Assembly (NCBI RefSeq): GCF_004138125.1
Contig: NZ_RXHS01000002.1
Span: forward strand, 124,001 to 188,000
Reading direction: 5' to 3'
Length of the DNA stretch: 64,000 nucleotides
Source of the DNA: Seramator thermalis
GTDB taxonomy: Bacteria; Bacteroidota; Bacteroidia; Bacteroidales; Dysgonomonadaceae
Under the pieces are notes generated by a model. The model was not told the DNA's origin. It searched no databases and worked only from the letters and a program-made list of their open reading frames with translations. This document shows positions 45,061 through 53,392 of the stretch, piece after piece. The position numbers and the translations under genes are program-made. Positions within the stretch are counted from its first letter, which is position 1. Every line of letters starts with the position of its first letter.

Positions 45061-45990
45061 ATGAAAAAGTTATTTGCAATTTTCGCCATTTTCGGTATGA
45101 TGACTGTAGGTCTGCCGTCGGTCATTTTAGCTCAAGACGCGACTGCCCCTGTAGATTCTGCTTCACAAACCACAGAAGTTCAAGCTCCCGCCGAGAGTTC
45201 CCCTGCGGAAGCTGAAGCAATAGCAATTGCGGAATCTAATGGCGGTTTACATCAAGCTCTAAAAATCAAATTCATCGAAGGTGGAGCAGGTTTCATGAGC
45301 TCAATTGCTATCGTATTTATCTTAGGTTTGGCTTTCGCCCTCGAAAGAATCATTTATCTTAGTTTGGCAGATGTTGATCCCAAAGGATTGCTTTCAAAAG
45401 TTGGAGATGCTCTCGCACAAGGTGATATTGAAGGTGCCAAGAACATTGCGCGCGACACAAAAGGGCCGATCGCATCCATAGTCTATCAGGGGTTGCTGCG
45501 TATAGATCAAGGACCTGATGTTGTTGAACGTTCGGTAGTTTCTTATGGAGGCGTTCAAAGTGGTTTGCTGGAAAGAAATTTGTCCTGGATCACATTGTTT
45601 ATCGCCATTGCTCCATCTCTGGGATTCTTGGGAACGGTTATCGGTATGGTGCAGGCTTTTGACGATATTCAGAAAGCCGGCGATATCAGTCCTACCATCG
45701 TTGCTGCCGGTATGAAGGTTGCTCTTATTACGACGGTGTTTGGTCTTATCGTTGCTATTACTCTTCAAGTATTTTATAATTACATTCTGAACAAACTTGA
45801 AGGAATCCTCAACAAAATGGAAGATGCATCCATTACTTTCCTCGATCAAGTAATTAAATACAACGGTAAAATACAAAAAACTTTGATAAATCATGGCAGT
45901 AACGAAAATACACAAAACTTCCAACAGGGTTTTATACATCACAATTGGAATCACGCTTATTGTAGTAGCCTTGTTCTTTTTGGGAGGTAA
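45061..45990 (+). CDS. exbB: ExbB/TolQ-family proton channel subunit (3' end probably frameshifted)
   Basis: A 309-residue frame as read. A signal-like N-terminus and an Ala/Glu-rich linker lead into the MotA/TolQ/ExbB domain: helix SSIAIVFILGLAFALERIIYL, then ISLFIAIAP-type helix FIAIAPSLGFLGTVIGMVQA and VALITTVFGLIVAITLQVFY. The last ~38 residues (from TLINHGSN) look unlike ExbB ends and overlap the next gene by 98 bp. Removing one A from the run at 45868-45871 would give the tail YNGKYKKL and a stop (TGA, 45884-45886) 6 bp before the next ATG, a normal ExbB end of about 274 residues. Sequencing error or true frameshift are both possible. Confidence 0.9.
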   Translation: MKKLFAIFAIFGMMTVGLPSVILAQDATAPVDSASQTTEVQAPAESSPAEAEAIAIAESNGGLHQALKIKFIEGGAGFMSSIAIVFILGLAFALERIIYLSLADVDPKGLLSKVGDALAQGDIEGAKNIARDTKGPIASIVYQGLLRIDQGPDVVERSVVSYGGVQSGLLERNLSWITLFIAIAPSLGFLGTVIGMVQAFDDIQKAGDISPTIVAAGMKVALITTVFGLIVAITLQVFYNYILNKLEGILNKMEDASITFLDQVIKYNGKIQKTLINHGSNENTQNFQQGFIHHNWNHAYCSSLVLFGR

Positions 45991-46384
45991 CGTATCGGCA
46001 GAAAAACAACTGCCTCAGTTAGTCGGGTTGCAAGAACCACGCAATACCGATATCCTTATTTATTGGATTTATGCATTACTTTTTGCTACAATCGTAACGC
46101 TTCTTTTGTTTGCTATTTCGGGTTTCTTTTCAACTCTAAAAACAAACAGAAAAGGAGCTATTGAGTCATTGTTGGTATTATTAGCAATGCTTGCTTTATT
46201 TGGAATTACCTATACAATAGGTAGTGGCAAACCACTGAATATTGTGGGATATACAGGGCCGGATAACGTTCCAGGTACACTCAAAATGACCGATATGTGG
46301 ATTTTCAGTATCTATGTCATGCTGACGTTGGTCATTTTGGCTATCGTATTTACTCCGTTATTAAGTAAATCGAAGAAAAAGTAA
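45893..46384 (+). CDS. Three- or four-helix membrane protein in the exb operon, unknown function
   Basis: A 163-residue membrane protein. Helices at about 13-32, 55-78, 90-108 and 138-157. A Lys-rich tail (SKSKKK) is probably cytoplasmic. A loop with GKPLNIVGYTGPDNVPGTLK lies between the third and fourth helices. It sits between exbB and two exbD genes, suggesting a part in the same energy-transducing complex. I do not recognise a named domain. Confidence 0.82.
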   Translation: MAVTKIHKTSNRVLYITIGITLIVVALFFLGGNVSAEKQLPQLVGLQEPRNTDILIYWIYALLFATIVTLLLFAISGFFSTLKTNRKGAIESLLVLLAMLALFGITYTIGSGKPLNIVGYTGPDNVPGTLKMTDMWIFSIYVMLTLVILAIVFTPLLSKSKKK

Positions 46385-46437
46385 ATAATTATTGATAAAG
46401 TTATCCCCTTAAGGGGAAGTAAAAAAACAAATTAAAA

Positions 46438-47073
46438 ATGGCAAAAACGAAAAAAAAGGTTCCCGGGCTTAATTCGAGCTCAATGGCCGATATTTCATTT
46501 CTTTTGCTTATTTTCTTCCTGGTGACTTCTTCGATGGATACTGACACTGGTTTGGCGAGACGTTTGCCTGCGCCACCTCAGGACGAACAAAATCTTCAAG
46601 AAATGGAAGTTCAAAGACGAAACTTGATGGTGGTATTGGTAAATAGCCAAAATCAAACAATGGTCAGAGATCAGTTGGGCGATGAATGGTATGCAAATAT
46701 CACTGAAATGGTTGGTAGAGGTGGAAAAGTAGGATTGAAGGACAAAGTGAAAGAATTTGTAACAAACCCAAACAACAATCCAAACTTGCCCGAGCTCATT
46801 GAACAAGATTTTGGAGAGCCTATTGGGCGAGTAATGACAACGGCTGATCACGTGATTTCACTTCAGAATGATGCCACTACCAGTTATAAAGCATATATTG
46901 CTGTTCAGAACGAATTGGTAAAAGCTTATAACGAATTGCGAGAAGAAGCGGCGCTCAAGTACTTCAACAAGCACTACGCCGATTTGCTTCCCGATCAACA
47001 GGAGAAAATCAATAAGCTTTATCCGCAACGTATATCGGAAGCAGAACCCAAAAATTACGGAGGAGGAAATTAA
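46438..47073 (+). CDS. exbD: ExbD/TolR-family biopolymer transport protein
   Basis: A 211-residue protein, longer than classical ExbD (about 140). The N-terminal cytoplasmic part MAKTKKKVPGLNSSSMADIS leads into one helix (FLLLIFFLVTSSMDTD) with the conserved Asp19 that carries protons in the family. The periplasmic part ends in a helical extension. It lies 2 bp before the second exbD gene. Confidence 0.93.
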   Translation: MAKTKKKVPGLNSSSMADISFLLLIFFLVTSSMDTDTGLARRLPAPPQDEQNLQEMEVQRRNLMVVLVNSQNQTMVRDQLGDEWYANITEMVGRGGKVGLKDKVKEFVTNPNNNPNLPELIEQDFGEPIGRVMTTADHVISLQNDATTSYKAYIAVQNELVKAYNELREEAALKYFNKHYADLLPDQQEKINKLYPQRISEAEPKNYGGGN

Positions 47074-47074
47074 T

Positions 47075-47533
47075 ATGGGAAAGTTTAATAAGTCTGGTGG
47101 CAGAACAATGCCTGAACTGAACACGTCCTCGATGCCCGACATGATTTTTGCGATATTGTTTTTCTTCATGGTTACAGTAACAATGCGATCGGAAGAATTG
47201 CAAGTGAAATTTAAATTACCATCGGCTTCTGAAGTCCAAAAATTGGAGAAAAAATCGCTTGTGACCTATATTAATATTGGTATTCCCGTTGATCCGAGAC
47301 TCGGAACAGGGACTCAGATGCAGTTGAACGACAAACTCGCAGGGATAGACGATATTCAGGATTACATTGCTCAGGAAAAAGCAAGTTTGAATGAGGCCGA
47401 TCAACAGTTTATGACTGTTTCGATTAAGGCAGATGAAAATACCCGAATGAAGTATATAAGCGATGTCAAGCAGGCATTACGAAAAGCTTACGCCCTAAAA
47501 ATCAATTATTCGGCTCGAAAGGCTGAGAATTAA
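47075..47533 (+). CDS. exbD: ExbD/TolR-family biopolymer transport protein, second copy
   Basis: A 152-residue protein. The cytoplasmic end PELNTSSMPDMIFAILFFFM contains the proton-site Asp in SSMPDMIF followed by the single helix. The periplasmic domain has SIKADENTRMKYISDVKQAL, the usual ExbD C-terminal pattern. Two different ExbD proteins after one ExbB is common in Bacteroidota and may form a heteromeric stator. It is the last gene before a strong terminator. Confidence 0.94.
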   Translation: MGKFNKSGGRTMPELNTSSMPDMIFAILFFFMVTVTMRSEELQVKFKLPSASEVQKLEKKSLVTYINIGIPVDPRLGTGTQMQLNDKLAGIDDIQDYIAQEKASLNEADQQFMTVSIKADENTRMKYISDVKQALRKAYALKINYSARKAEN

Positions 47534-47553
47534 TCGGAACATGGGTACATAAT

Positions 47554-47586
47554 AAAAAAACCAGATCGTTTTGATCTGGTTTTTTT
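47554..47586. terminator. Bidirectional terminator between exbD and the radical SAM gene
   Basis: The stem CCAGATC/GATCTGG (47561-47567 with 47573-47579) is flanked by A7 and T7, so it works on both strands. It ends the exb operon rightward and the maturase gene leftward. Confidence 0.88.
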
Positions 47587-47587
47587 A

Positions 47588-48817
47588 TTATGGTTTTCCT
47601 TTTTTAATCCATTCCATTACATTGGCCGGAGCTCGTTGAGCTAAAAGTTCCTGTTTCATGAAATCCATGTATGGTGCTACGTGAGTAAAAAATCGGTAGT
47701 AGCCTTCGCAAAGATAATTCAAACCAGGCTCACCGTATCGATCATTTACGAACCGATTTTTGGGACATTCTCCGTAACAAGCAAAAAGCATATCACATTC
47801 TCTACATTGTCGCGGCAGTTTATCAAATTTATCGTTGCCGAATTTTAGCTGTTGATCTGAATACATCATTGAAGTAAGTGTTTCGGAATAGATATTCCCC
47901 AACTTATATTCCGGGAATACAAAATGATCACAAGAATACACATCTCCGTTGAATTCCATAACGCCTGCATGTCCACATGTTTTGGCCATTGTGCATAATC
48001 CAGGTTGTTCGCCCACCCAATTGGCAAGGGTAGAATCGAATATTTGCACGAATGTTTTACCCACGTCTTCGCGAACCCATTCGTCGAATATGGCACACAA
48101 AAAATTGCCCCATTGTTTGGGTTTGATACTATAAGGCGCAAGGTCAGCATCTTTTTCGGATGCCGTAGCTGTAGCTAATGTCAAGGGTGAAGGATGACGG
48201 TTAATCCTCTCGACAATGGGTGTAAATTGCAGATATTGGCAACCGATTTCCTTGAAAAAATGATAAAATTCTAATGGATAGTCGGCGTTATAATCGTTTA
48301 CTACAGCCATGCAGTTAAATTCCACATCGTATTTTTTCAGTAATTCAATGCCGTGCATCACTTTAAGAAAAGATGGACGACCCATCTTGTCTCGGCGATA
48401 CTCGTCGTGGAATTCTTGGGGACCATCGATAGAAATTCCAACGAGAAAATTGTTTTCTTTAAAAAACTTACACCATTCATCCGTGAGCAGAGTGCCGTTT
48501 GTCTGAATAGAATTATCGATTTGTCTGCCGTTCGCATATTTTTTTTGTAAGTCAAGGGCTTTCCGATAAAATTCGATCGGACGCATCAATGTCTCTCCTC
48601 CATGCCAGGTAAAAAGCACTTGGCCCATGGTTTGCGACTCCAGATATTCTTTTACAAATCTCTCCAAGAGCGTATCGCTCATTACTCGATGTTTATTTTG
48701 CGAGTAGAGTTTTGTTTTTTCAAGATAATAACAATAATCACAAGCAAGGTTGCATGATGAACCGCAGGGTTTCAACATTACATATAATGGTTTTGAGAAA
48801 GGGGCAAATGTAGTCAT
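47588..48817 (-). CDS. Anaerobic sulfatase maturase-type radical SAM/SPASM protein
   Basis: A 409-residue enzyme. The radical SAM cluster motif is C22-x3-C26-x2-C29 (CNLACDYCYYLEK). The SPASM region has CTMAKTCGHAGVMEFNGDVYSCDHFVFPEYKLGN-type spacing of Cys (in two stretches) and RQCRECDMLFACYGECPKNR. This is the anSME pattern, which turns an active-site Cys or Ser of sulfatases into formylglycine. No sulfatase gene is present in the window, so its client is elsewhere. It is divergent from the DoxX gene. Confidence 0.92.
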   Translation of the reverse strand: MTTFAPFSKPLYVMLKPCGSSCNLACDYCYYLEKTKLYSQNKHRVMSDTLLERFVKEYLESQTMGQVLFTWHGGETLMRPIEFYRKALDLQKKYANGRQIDNSIQTNGTLLTDEWCKFFKENNFLVGISIDGPQEFHDEYRRDKMGRPSFLKVMHGIELLKKYDVEFNCMAVVNDYNADYPLEFYHFFKEIGCQYLQFTPIVERINRHPSPLTLATATASEKDADLAPYSIKPKQWGNFLCAIFDEWVREDVGKTFVQIFDSTLANWVGEQPGLCTMAKTCGHAGVMEFNGDVYSCDHFVFPEYKLGNIYSETLTSMMYSDQQLKFGNDKFDKLPRQCRECDMLFACYGECPKNRFVNDRYGEPGLNYLCEGYYRFFTHVAPYMDFMKQELLAQRAPANVMEWIKKGKP

Positions 48818-48881
48818 ATAGATTTTATTTATAGTTGAAAGATAAACCTTTTGTTTTTAAACATAGTTAAAAGGCAGAAAA

Positions 48882-49328
48882 ATGATTACTAACAATACAA
48901 ATTTAATTGCAATGGAATTAAAACAAAAATTTTTGCACTCCGGTTTATTATTTTTAAGAGTCGCATTGGGTATCTCCATCTTCTTACATGGAATACCTAA
49001 GATGATGGGTGGAGTTGAAACCTGGTCATATTTAGGTAGTTCGATGTCCTATTTCGGAATTACGTTTGCTCCTGCTTTTTGGGGATTTTTAGCGGCCTTT
49101 GCCGAGACTGTTGGCGGAGTTTTATTGGCACTCGGATTGTTTTTTCGTCCTGCAGCTATTCTCCTTGCCGGAAATATGACAGTAGCTCTGGCAACTCATT
49201 TGTTTGCCGGCGATAATTTCATGGTTTATGGTCATGCTCTTGACCTTTTGATTGTTTATATTTCACTGATATTCATCGGAGCCGGAGAATATTCTCTCGA
49301 CAAAAAGTTTTTTCCAAAAATCGCTTAG
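48882..49328 (+). CDS. DoxX family membrane protein
   Basis: A 148-residue protein with four helices (about 20-38, 60-82, 86-106 and 122-140). It shows LRVALGISIFLHGIPKMMGG, FWGFLAAFAETVGGVLLALG and YSLDKK at the end, typical of DoxX. A second ATG at 48912 (MELKQKF) would give 138 residues. The family role is poorly defined (thiosulfate oxidation subunit, redox or electrophile stress). It ends at a terminator. Confidence 0.87.
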   Translation: MITNNTNLIAMELKQKFLHSGLLFLRVALGISIFLHGIPKMMGGVETWSYLGSSMSYFGITFAPAFWGFLAAFAETVGGVLLALGLFFRPAAILLAGNMTVALATHLFAGDNFMVYGHALDLLIVYISLIFIGAGEYSLDKKFFPKIA

Positions 49329-49352
49329 AACTGCTTTTTCGCAGTTTTCCCC

Positions 49353-49391
49353 AAAGCCTTTTCCTTTTATCCAGGGGATAAGGCTTTTTTT
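49353..49391 (+). terminator. Terminator of the DoxX gene
   Basis: An 8-bp outer stem (49353-49360 with 49380-49387) with an inner stem (TTATCC/GGATAA) and a T7 run. It faces the terminator of the SRP RNA, which reads toward it. Confidence 0.78.
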
Positions 49392-49396
49392 ACAAC

Positions 49397-49500
49397 AAAA
49401 AAAAGGGTAAGCTTACTATATCGCGCCGCTACAACCAATTACCCTTGCTTCGGTCAAGACCTGGGGGATTCGTTGGGAGCTGGCCGTATAGGACTTACCC
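49397..49500 (-). ncRNA. ffs: Signal recognition particle RNA (4.5S-like)
   Basis: A leftward transcript of about 96 nt plus T run. Its ends pair (GGGTAAG at 49500-49494 with CTTACCC at 49411-49405), followed by eight T. The core has the SRP helix 8 layout: CCCC, then CAGG, a short stem TC/GA closing the loop TTGACC, then AGCA, then AGGG. CAGG opposite AGCA is the conserved Ffh-binding symmetric loop. An excellent promoter lies 5 nt upstream. The hexaloop instead of GGAA is unusual compared with E. coli. I read this from structure, without a covariance search. Confidence 0.78.
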
Positions 49501-49505
49501 GAAAG

Positions 49506-49536
49506 CAAAGATAGATATTTTTTTGTAAGCTTCAAA
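49506..49536 (-). promoter_or_regulatory. ffs: Promoter of the SRP RNA gene
   Basis: Read leftward: TTTG (49536-49533), 19 nt, TATCTTTG (49513-49506). This is the full Bacteroidota consensus, placing the start at or near the first G of the RNA (49500). Confidence 0.82.
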
Positions 49537-49572
49537 AATTAAAATAGATTTTTTCCTTTTAAACCCTTTGTT

Positions 49573-49580
49573 TATCTTTG
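49573..49580 (+). promoter_or_regulatory. pepT: -7 box upstream of pepT
   Basis: TATCTTTG matches TAnnTTTG exactly; the -33 region is only T-rich. The leader to pepT would be about 50 nt. Confidence 0.45.
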
Positions 49581-49636
49581 TAAGAGATAAAGAATACAAC
49601 CCGCCGGGCGATGTATAATAAATAAATGTCTTTATT

Positions 49637-50863
49637 ATGAACCTTATAGATCGATTTATTTCGTACGTAAAAATTGATACACAATCTGATGAAAACAGTG
49701 ATCAGACTCCAAGCACCTCAAAACAGTTTAATTTAGCCAAAGAGCTGGAAAGAGAATTAAACGATATTGGTCTTTCGGAAATCTCACTTGACAATAATTG
49801 CTACCTGATGGCCACTCTTCCCGCCAATACTCACAAAAAAGTTCCAACGATAGGATTTATTGCCCATCTCGATACAAGTCCGGATATGAGTGGCCAAAAC
49901 GTAAAGCCACGCATCGTGAAAAATTATGATGGCAACGATATCATTTTAAACGAGGTATCGAATATCGTTCTTTCGCCTAACGATTTTCCGGAATTGTTGA
50001 ATCATAAGGGCGAAGATTTGATTGTTACCGACGGGAATACTTTACTCGGTGCTGATGACAAAGCCGGTGTTGCAGAAATTATGACAGCGATTGAATATCT
50101 TTTGGATCATCCTGAGATCAAACATGGTAAAATTCGTATCGGCTTTACACCAGATGAAGAAATAGGTCGTGGTCCGGATAAATTCGATGTCGAAAAATTT
50201 GGTGCAAAATGGGCTTATACGATGGACGGGGGAGAAATTGGCGAGTTGGAATACGAAAATTTTAATGCTGCTTCGGCCAAGATTTCGATTCAGGGACGAA
50301 ATGTACATCCGGGTTATGCTAAAAATAAGATGATTAATGCTCTGCATATAGCTAACGAATTGGTGTCAATGCTTCCGGCGAATGAACGGCCCGAATATAC
50401 CGAAGGGTATGAAGGTTTTTTTCATCTCACTTCTATACAAGGTACTGTGGATGAAGCTACTGTTTCGTATATCATTCGCGATCATGATCGGACAAAGTTC
50501 GAAAATCGAAAGAAACAGATGGTAAATGCAGTGAATTTTTTGAACACGATTTATGATCACCGCATCAAGCTCGAGTTGAAAGATCAATATTACAACATGC
50601 GTGAAAAAATAGAGCCTGTGCCTCATGTGATCGATTACGCATTTCGTGCGATGCAAGAGGTTGGCGTGACACCAATTGTACGACCTATTCGTGGAGGAAC
50701 AGACGGAGCGCGCTTGTCTTTTATGGGCTTGCCTTGCCCAAATATATTTGCCGGAGGCTTGAATTTTCACGGGCGTTATGAGTTTATTCCTATTCCTTCT
50801 ATGTACAAAGCTGTTGACGTAATAGTAAAAATAGCCGAATTGGTAGAAAAAGATTGCAAATAA
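49637..50863 (+). CDS. pepT: Peptidase T (tripeptide aminopeptidase)
   Basis: A 408-residue M20B zinc peptidase that removes N-terminal residues from tripeptides in the cytoplasm. Metal-binding [10 protein letters not shown] near 78 and [13 protein letters not shown] near 140 are intact; [10 protein letters not shown] has the catalytic Glu, [18 protein letters not shown] follows, and [19 protein letters not shown] near the end holds the last metal region. Length is the same as in E. coli PepT. gcvT follows 61 bp later. Confidence 0.95.
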   Translation: MNLIDRFISYVKIDTQSDENSDQTPSTSKQFNLAKELERELNDIGLSEISLDNNCYLMATLPANTHKKVPTIGFIAHLDTSPDMSGQNVKPRIVKNYDGNDIILNEVSNIVLSPNDFPELLNHKGEDLIVTDGNTLLGADDKAGVAEIMTAIEYLLDHPEIKHGKIRIGFTPDEEIGRGPDKFDVEKFGAKWAYTMDGGEIGELEYENFNAASAKISIQGRNVHPGYAKNKMINALHIANELVSMLPANERPEYTEGYEGFFHLTSIQGTVDEATVSYIIRDHDRTKFENRKKQMVNAVNFLNTIYDHRIKLELKDQYYNMREKIEPVPHVIDYAFRAMQEVGVTPIVRPIRGGTDGARLSFMGLPCPNIFAGGLNFHGRYEFIPIPSMYKAVDVIVKIAELVEKDCK

Positions 50864-50924
50864 ACAATTTATGTCATATCGGTAGAAAATTTTAAATCGA
50901 TAATCTTTTAATTATAAGATAATT

Positions 50925-52010
50925 ATGAAAAAAACACCCTTTACAGATTTCCACATTGCTCTGGGAGCAAAAATGCATGAATTTGCCGGTTATAATATGC
51001 CGATCGAATATTCGGGAATTATCGACGAACATTTGACGGTAGTCAATTCGGTAGGCGTTTTCGATGTTTCGCACATGGGCGAATTTTGGGTTAAAGGTAC
51101 AAAGTCGTTTGATTTTGTTCAGAAAGTATCGAGCAACGATGTTGCTTCCCTGTCGGTTGGGAAGGCTCAATATACGTGTTTTGTGAACGAAAACGGTGGA
51201 ATTATCGACGACTTTCTTCTATATCATTACGAGCCCGAAAAATATATGCTGGTGGTGAATGCGGCCAACATCGAAAAAGATTGGGCTTGGTGTCAGAAAC
51301 AGAATACGATGGGTGCCGAAATCGAGAATGCCTCTGATCACACGGCGCAATTGGCCGTGCAAGGGCCTAAAGCCAAAGATACGCTGCAGAAACTTACCGA
51401 TGTCGATCTTTCTTCCATTCCGTATTATTCTTTTGTTACAGGGAAAATAGCCGGAGTGGACAATGTCATTATTTCCAACACGGGATACACCGGCGCCGGA
51501 GGTTTCGAGCTTTATTTTTATCCCGAGTTCGGGAAACAGATATGGGATGCTATTTTCGATGCGGGGAAAGAATTCGGAATAAAACCTGCCGGCTTGGGTG
51601 CACGAGATACCTTGCGCCTCGAAATGGGCTTCTGCCTCTACGGTAACGACATCGACGATACGACAACGCCGCTACAGGCTGGATTGGGGTGGATAACGAA
51701 ATTTGTGGATGGAAATAATTTCATAGGTCGTGAAGCGCTCGAAGCTGAAAAAGCAGCCGGCATACCTCGCAAACTTTGTGGCTTTACCATGATTGACAAG
51801 GGTATTCCTCGTCATGGATATGAAATAGTGAACGAGCAAAATGAAATGATCGGCAAAGTAACATCGGGCACCATGTCGCCTGTTTTAAAAGTTGGAATAG
51901 GTCTAGGCTATGTGAAACCCGAATATGCCAAGCCCGGAACACCCATTTATATCAATATCCGTAACAAACCCGTTAAAGCAGAAGTTGTAAAACCGCCTTT
52001 TAGGAAATAG
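50925..52010 (+). CDS. gcvT: Aminomethyltransferase (glycine cleavage T protein)
   Basis: A 361-residue folate enzyme that releases ammonia from aminomethyl-H protein and forms methylene-tetrahydrofolate. It has [64 protein letters not shown] and the C-terminal [16 protein letters not shown]. Length is normal. The other glycine-cleavage genes are not in the window. It is convergent with rsmD, 8 bp apart. Confidence 0.95.
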   Translation: MKKTPFTDFHIALGAKMHEFAGYNMPIEYSGIIDEHLTVVNSVGVFDVSHMGEFWVKGTKSFDFVQKVSSNDVASLSVGKAQYTCFVNENGGIIDDFLLYHYEPEKYMLVVNAANIEKDWAWCQKQNTMGAEIENASDHTAQLAVQGPKAKDTLQKLTDVDLSSIPYYSFVTGKIAGVDNVIISNTGYTGAGGFELYFYPEFGKQIWDAIFDAGKEFGIKPAGLGARDTLRLEMGFCLYGNDIDDTTTPLQAGLGWITKFVDGNNFIGREALEAEKAAGIPRKLCGFTMIDKGIPRHGYEIVNEQNEMIGKVTSGTMSPVLKVGIGLGYVKPEYAKPGTPIYINIRNKPVKAEVVKPPFRK

Positions 52011-52018
52011 CCCTCTCT

Positions 52019-52555
52019 TCATCGGTTTTCGAAAATCGAAAAATGAACATTGCCGTAGCTGCGTTTTTCGACAAATAAGGGCAGATCGGAAAAATCGACT
52101 GATTTAGAATGCTCCATGATAAATATTCCTTCCGGTTGCAGCAATTGTTTTTGCAGAATAATGAGGGGTATCGTTTTGCCCTGAGGAAGATCGTATGGAG
52201 GGTCAGCGAAAATAAAGTCAAATTTTTCGTTCGTTAATTGGAGATACTTAAATACATCGGTCTTTAGAGGATATAACTCTTCAGCATTCAGTAAATCTTT
52301 TGTTTTGCAAATAAACTGATAATGAGTAGGATTTATCTCGATGCTCGTTACCTGTGGGCAGCCACGCGACACAAGTTCAAAGGCGATGCTTCCTGTTCCC
52401 GAAAAAAGATCGAGGGCAGTGGTTTTTTCCCATTCGATCCGATTGTTCAGGATATTGAATAAGCCTTCTTTGGCAAAGTCAGTCGTGGGACGAGCTTTCA
52501 GATTAGGTGGAACTTGTATTCGACGAGATTTGTATTTACCGCTTATTATTCGCAT
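52019..52555 (-). CDS. rsmD: 16S rRNA (guanine966-N2)-methyltransferase
   Basis: A 178-residue SAM methyltransferase. It starts MRIISGKYKSRRIQVP, with RPTTDFAKEGLFNIL (the RsmD-specific region), ALDLFSGTGSIAFEL (SAM loop) and FADPPYDLP (catalytic DPPY). It methylates G966 of 16S rRNA during 30S assembly. The start overlaps the end of the DUF3822 gene by 20 bp, an order often found in Bacteroidales. Confidence 0.95.
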   Translation of the reverse strand: MRIISGKYKSRRIQVPPNLKARPTTDFAKEGLFNILNNRIEWEKTTALDLFSGTGSIAFELVSRGCPQVTSIEINPTHYQFICKTKDLLNAEELYPLKTDVFKYLQLTNEKFDFIFADPPYDLPQGKTIPLIILQKQLLQPEGIFIMEHSKSVDFSDLPLFVEKRSYGNVHFSIFENR

Positions 52556-53366
52556 ATAATTCAGTCATCAGGTCAAGAGGTATTTGTTCACGGTTTACTT
52601 CTCGGAAAATCGTATTTGTTTGGATGTCGAGTTTCGACGTGTTTCTAATATGTTTTTTAAGCGTATCGAGTACTTCCATGTGCATTGATATATCTCCGCA
52701 TGCATAGAGCATATCATTCGTCTGATCAAGACGAAGCTTTTCCCAAACCCCAAAGAGATAATAAAGTGGATCGGACGAGTGTTCTATCGGAAAAGTATTG
52801 ATTGATAGGAGTTGCTGCTTATGAAAACAACAAACGTCGAGCATCCGATTGTGGAAGTTGGCCAAACAATATTTTTCGTCCTCTACGACATCTGCAGAAG
52901 TGGAGAAAAATCGGATCAACGTGGCGGCATGATGCGTAAATACCGGATTGCATAAGTTGCGTGAGAGAAAATAGTACAACTCCGGACCGATGTCGAATAA
53001 CACATGGCATTTGATTTCGGCTATTTCGTCCGAAATTATTTTCCCTTCATTGTCTTTCACGTTGAAATCGAAAAACTTGTCCGATTGTTCGGCGTCAAAA
53101 AAATGATCCGGAACGATCGTGTATTTAGGAGAAACGATGGTTACACGTGTATGGTGGAAGGGTAGTGTGAAAAAGTTGTAGTCGAATATCAGTTTTTTAA
53201 TGCTTTCGTTATAAGAGAAATGATCTCTAAAAGTTGTTTCCTTATAGAAAAAAACTTCGGGATCGGATGGGCAATAAAGAGCAAAAGAAAATCCACCCGG
53301 CAATAGCCGGATGGATAGATTGTATTTTTCGGACGAAGATAAATCGATATTTTCGGGTAAAAACAT
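52536..53366 (-). CDS. DUF3822 family protein
   Basis: A 276-residue protein of the Bacteroidota-specific DUF3822 family, thought to have an actin/ASKHA-like fold. It has NLSIRLLPGGFSFALY near residue 15, HFSYNESIKKLIFDYNFFTL, and FFSTSADVVEDEKYCLANFH in the second half. No signal peptide or membrane segment is visible. The function is unknown. It sits between a pseudopilin-like gene and rsmD, overlapping the latter. Confidence 0.85.
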   Translation of the reverse strand: MFLPENIDLSSSEKYNLSIRLLPGGFSFALYCPSDPEVFFYKETTFRDHFSYNESIKKLIFDYNFFTLPFHHTRVTIVSPKYTIVPDHFFDAEQSDKFFDFNVKDNEGKIISDEIAEIKCHVLFDIGPELYYFLSRNLCNPVFTHHAATLIRFFSTSADVVEDEKYCLANFHNRMLDVCCFHKQQLLSINTFPIEHSSDPLYYLFGVWEKLRLDQTNDMLYACGDISMHMEVLDTLKKHIRNTSKLDIQTNTIFREVNREQIPLDLMTELYANNKR

Positions 53367-53392
53367 GATTTGATACTTTTTCGACCGGAAAG

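Noticed and set aside
49397-49500. Riboswitch or T-box leader for a neighbouring gene
   Set aside because: The transcript has its own promoter, paired ends and T run, and reads toward the DoxX terminator, so it is a free-standing RNA; SRP RNA fits its core.
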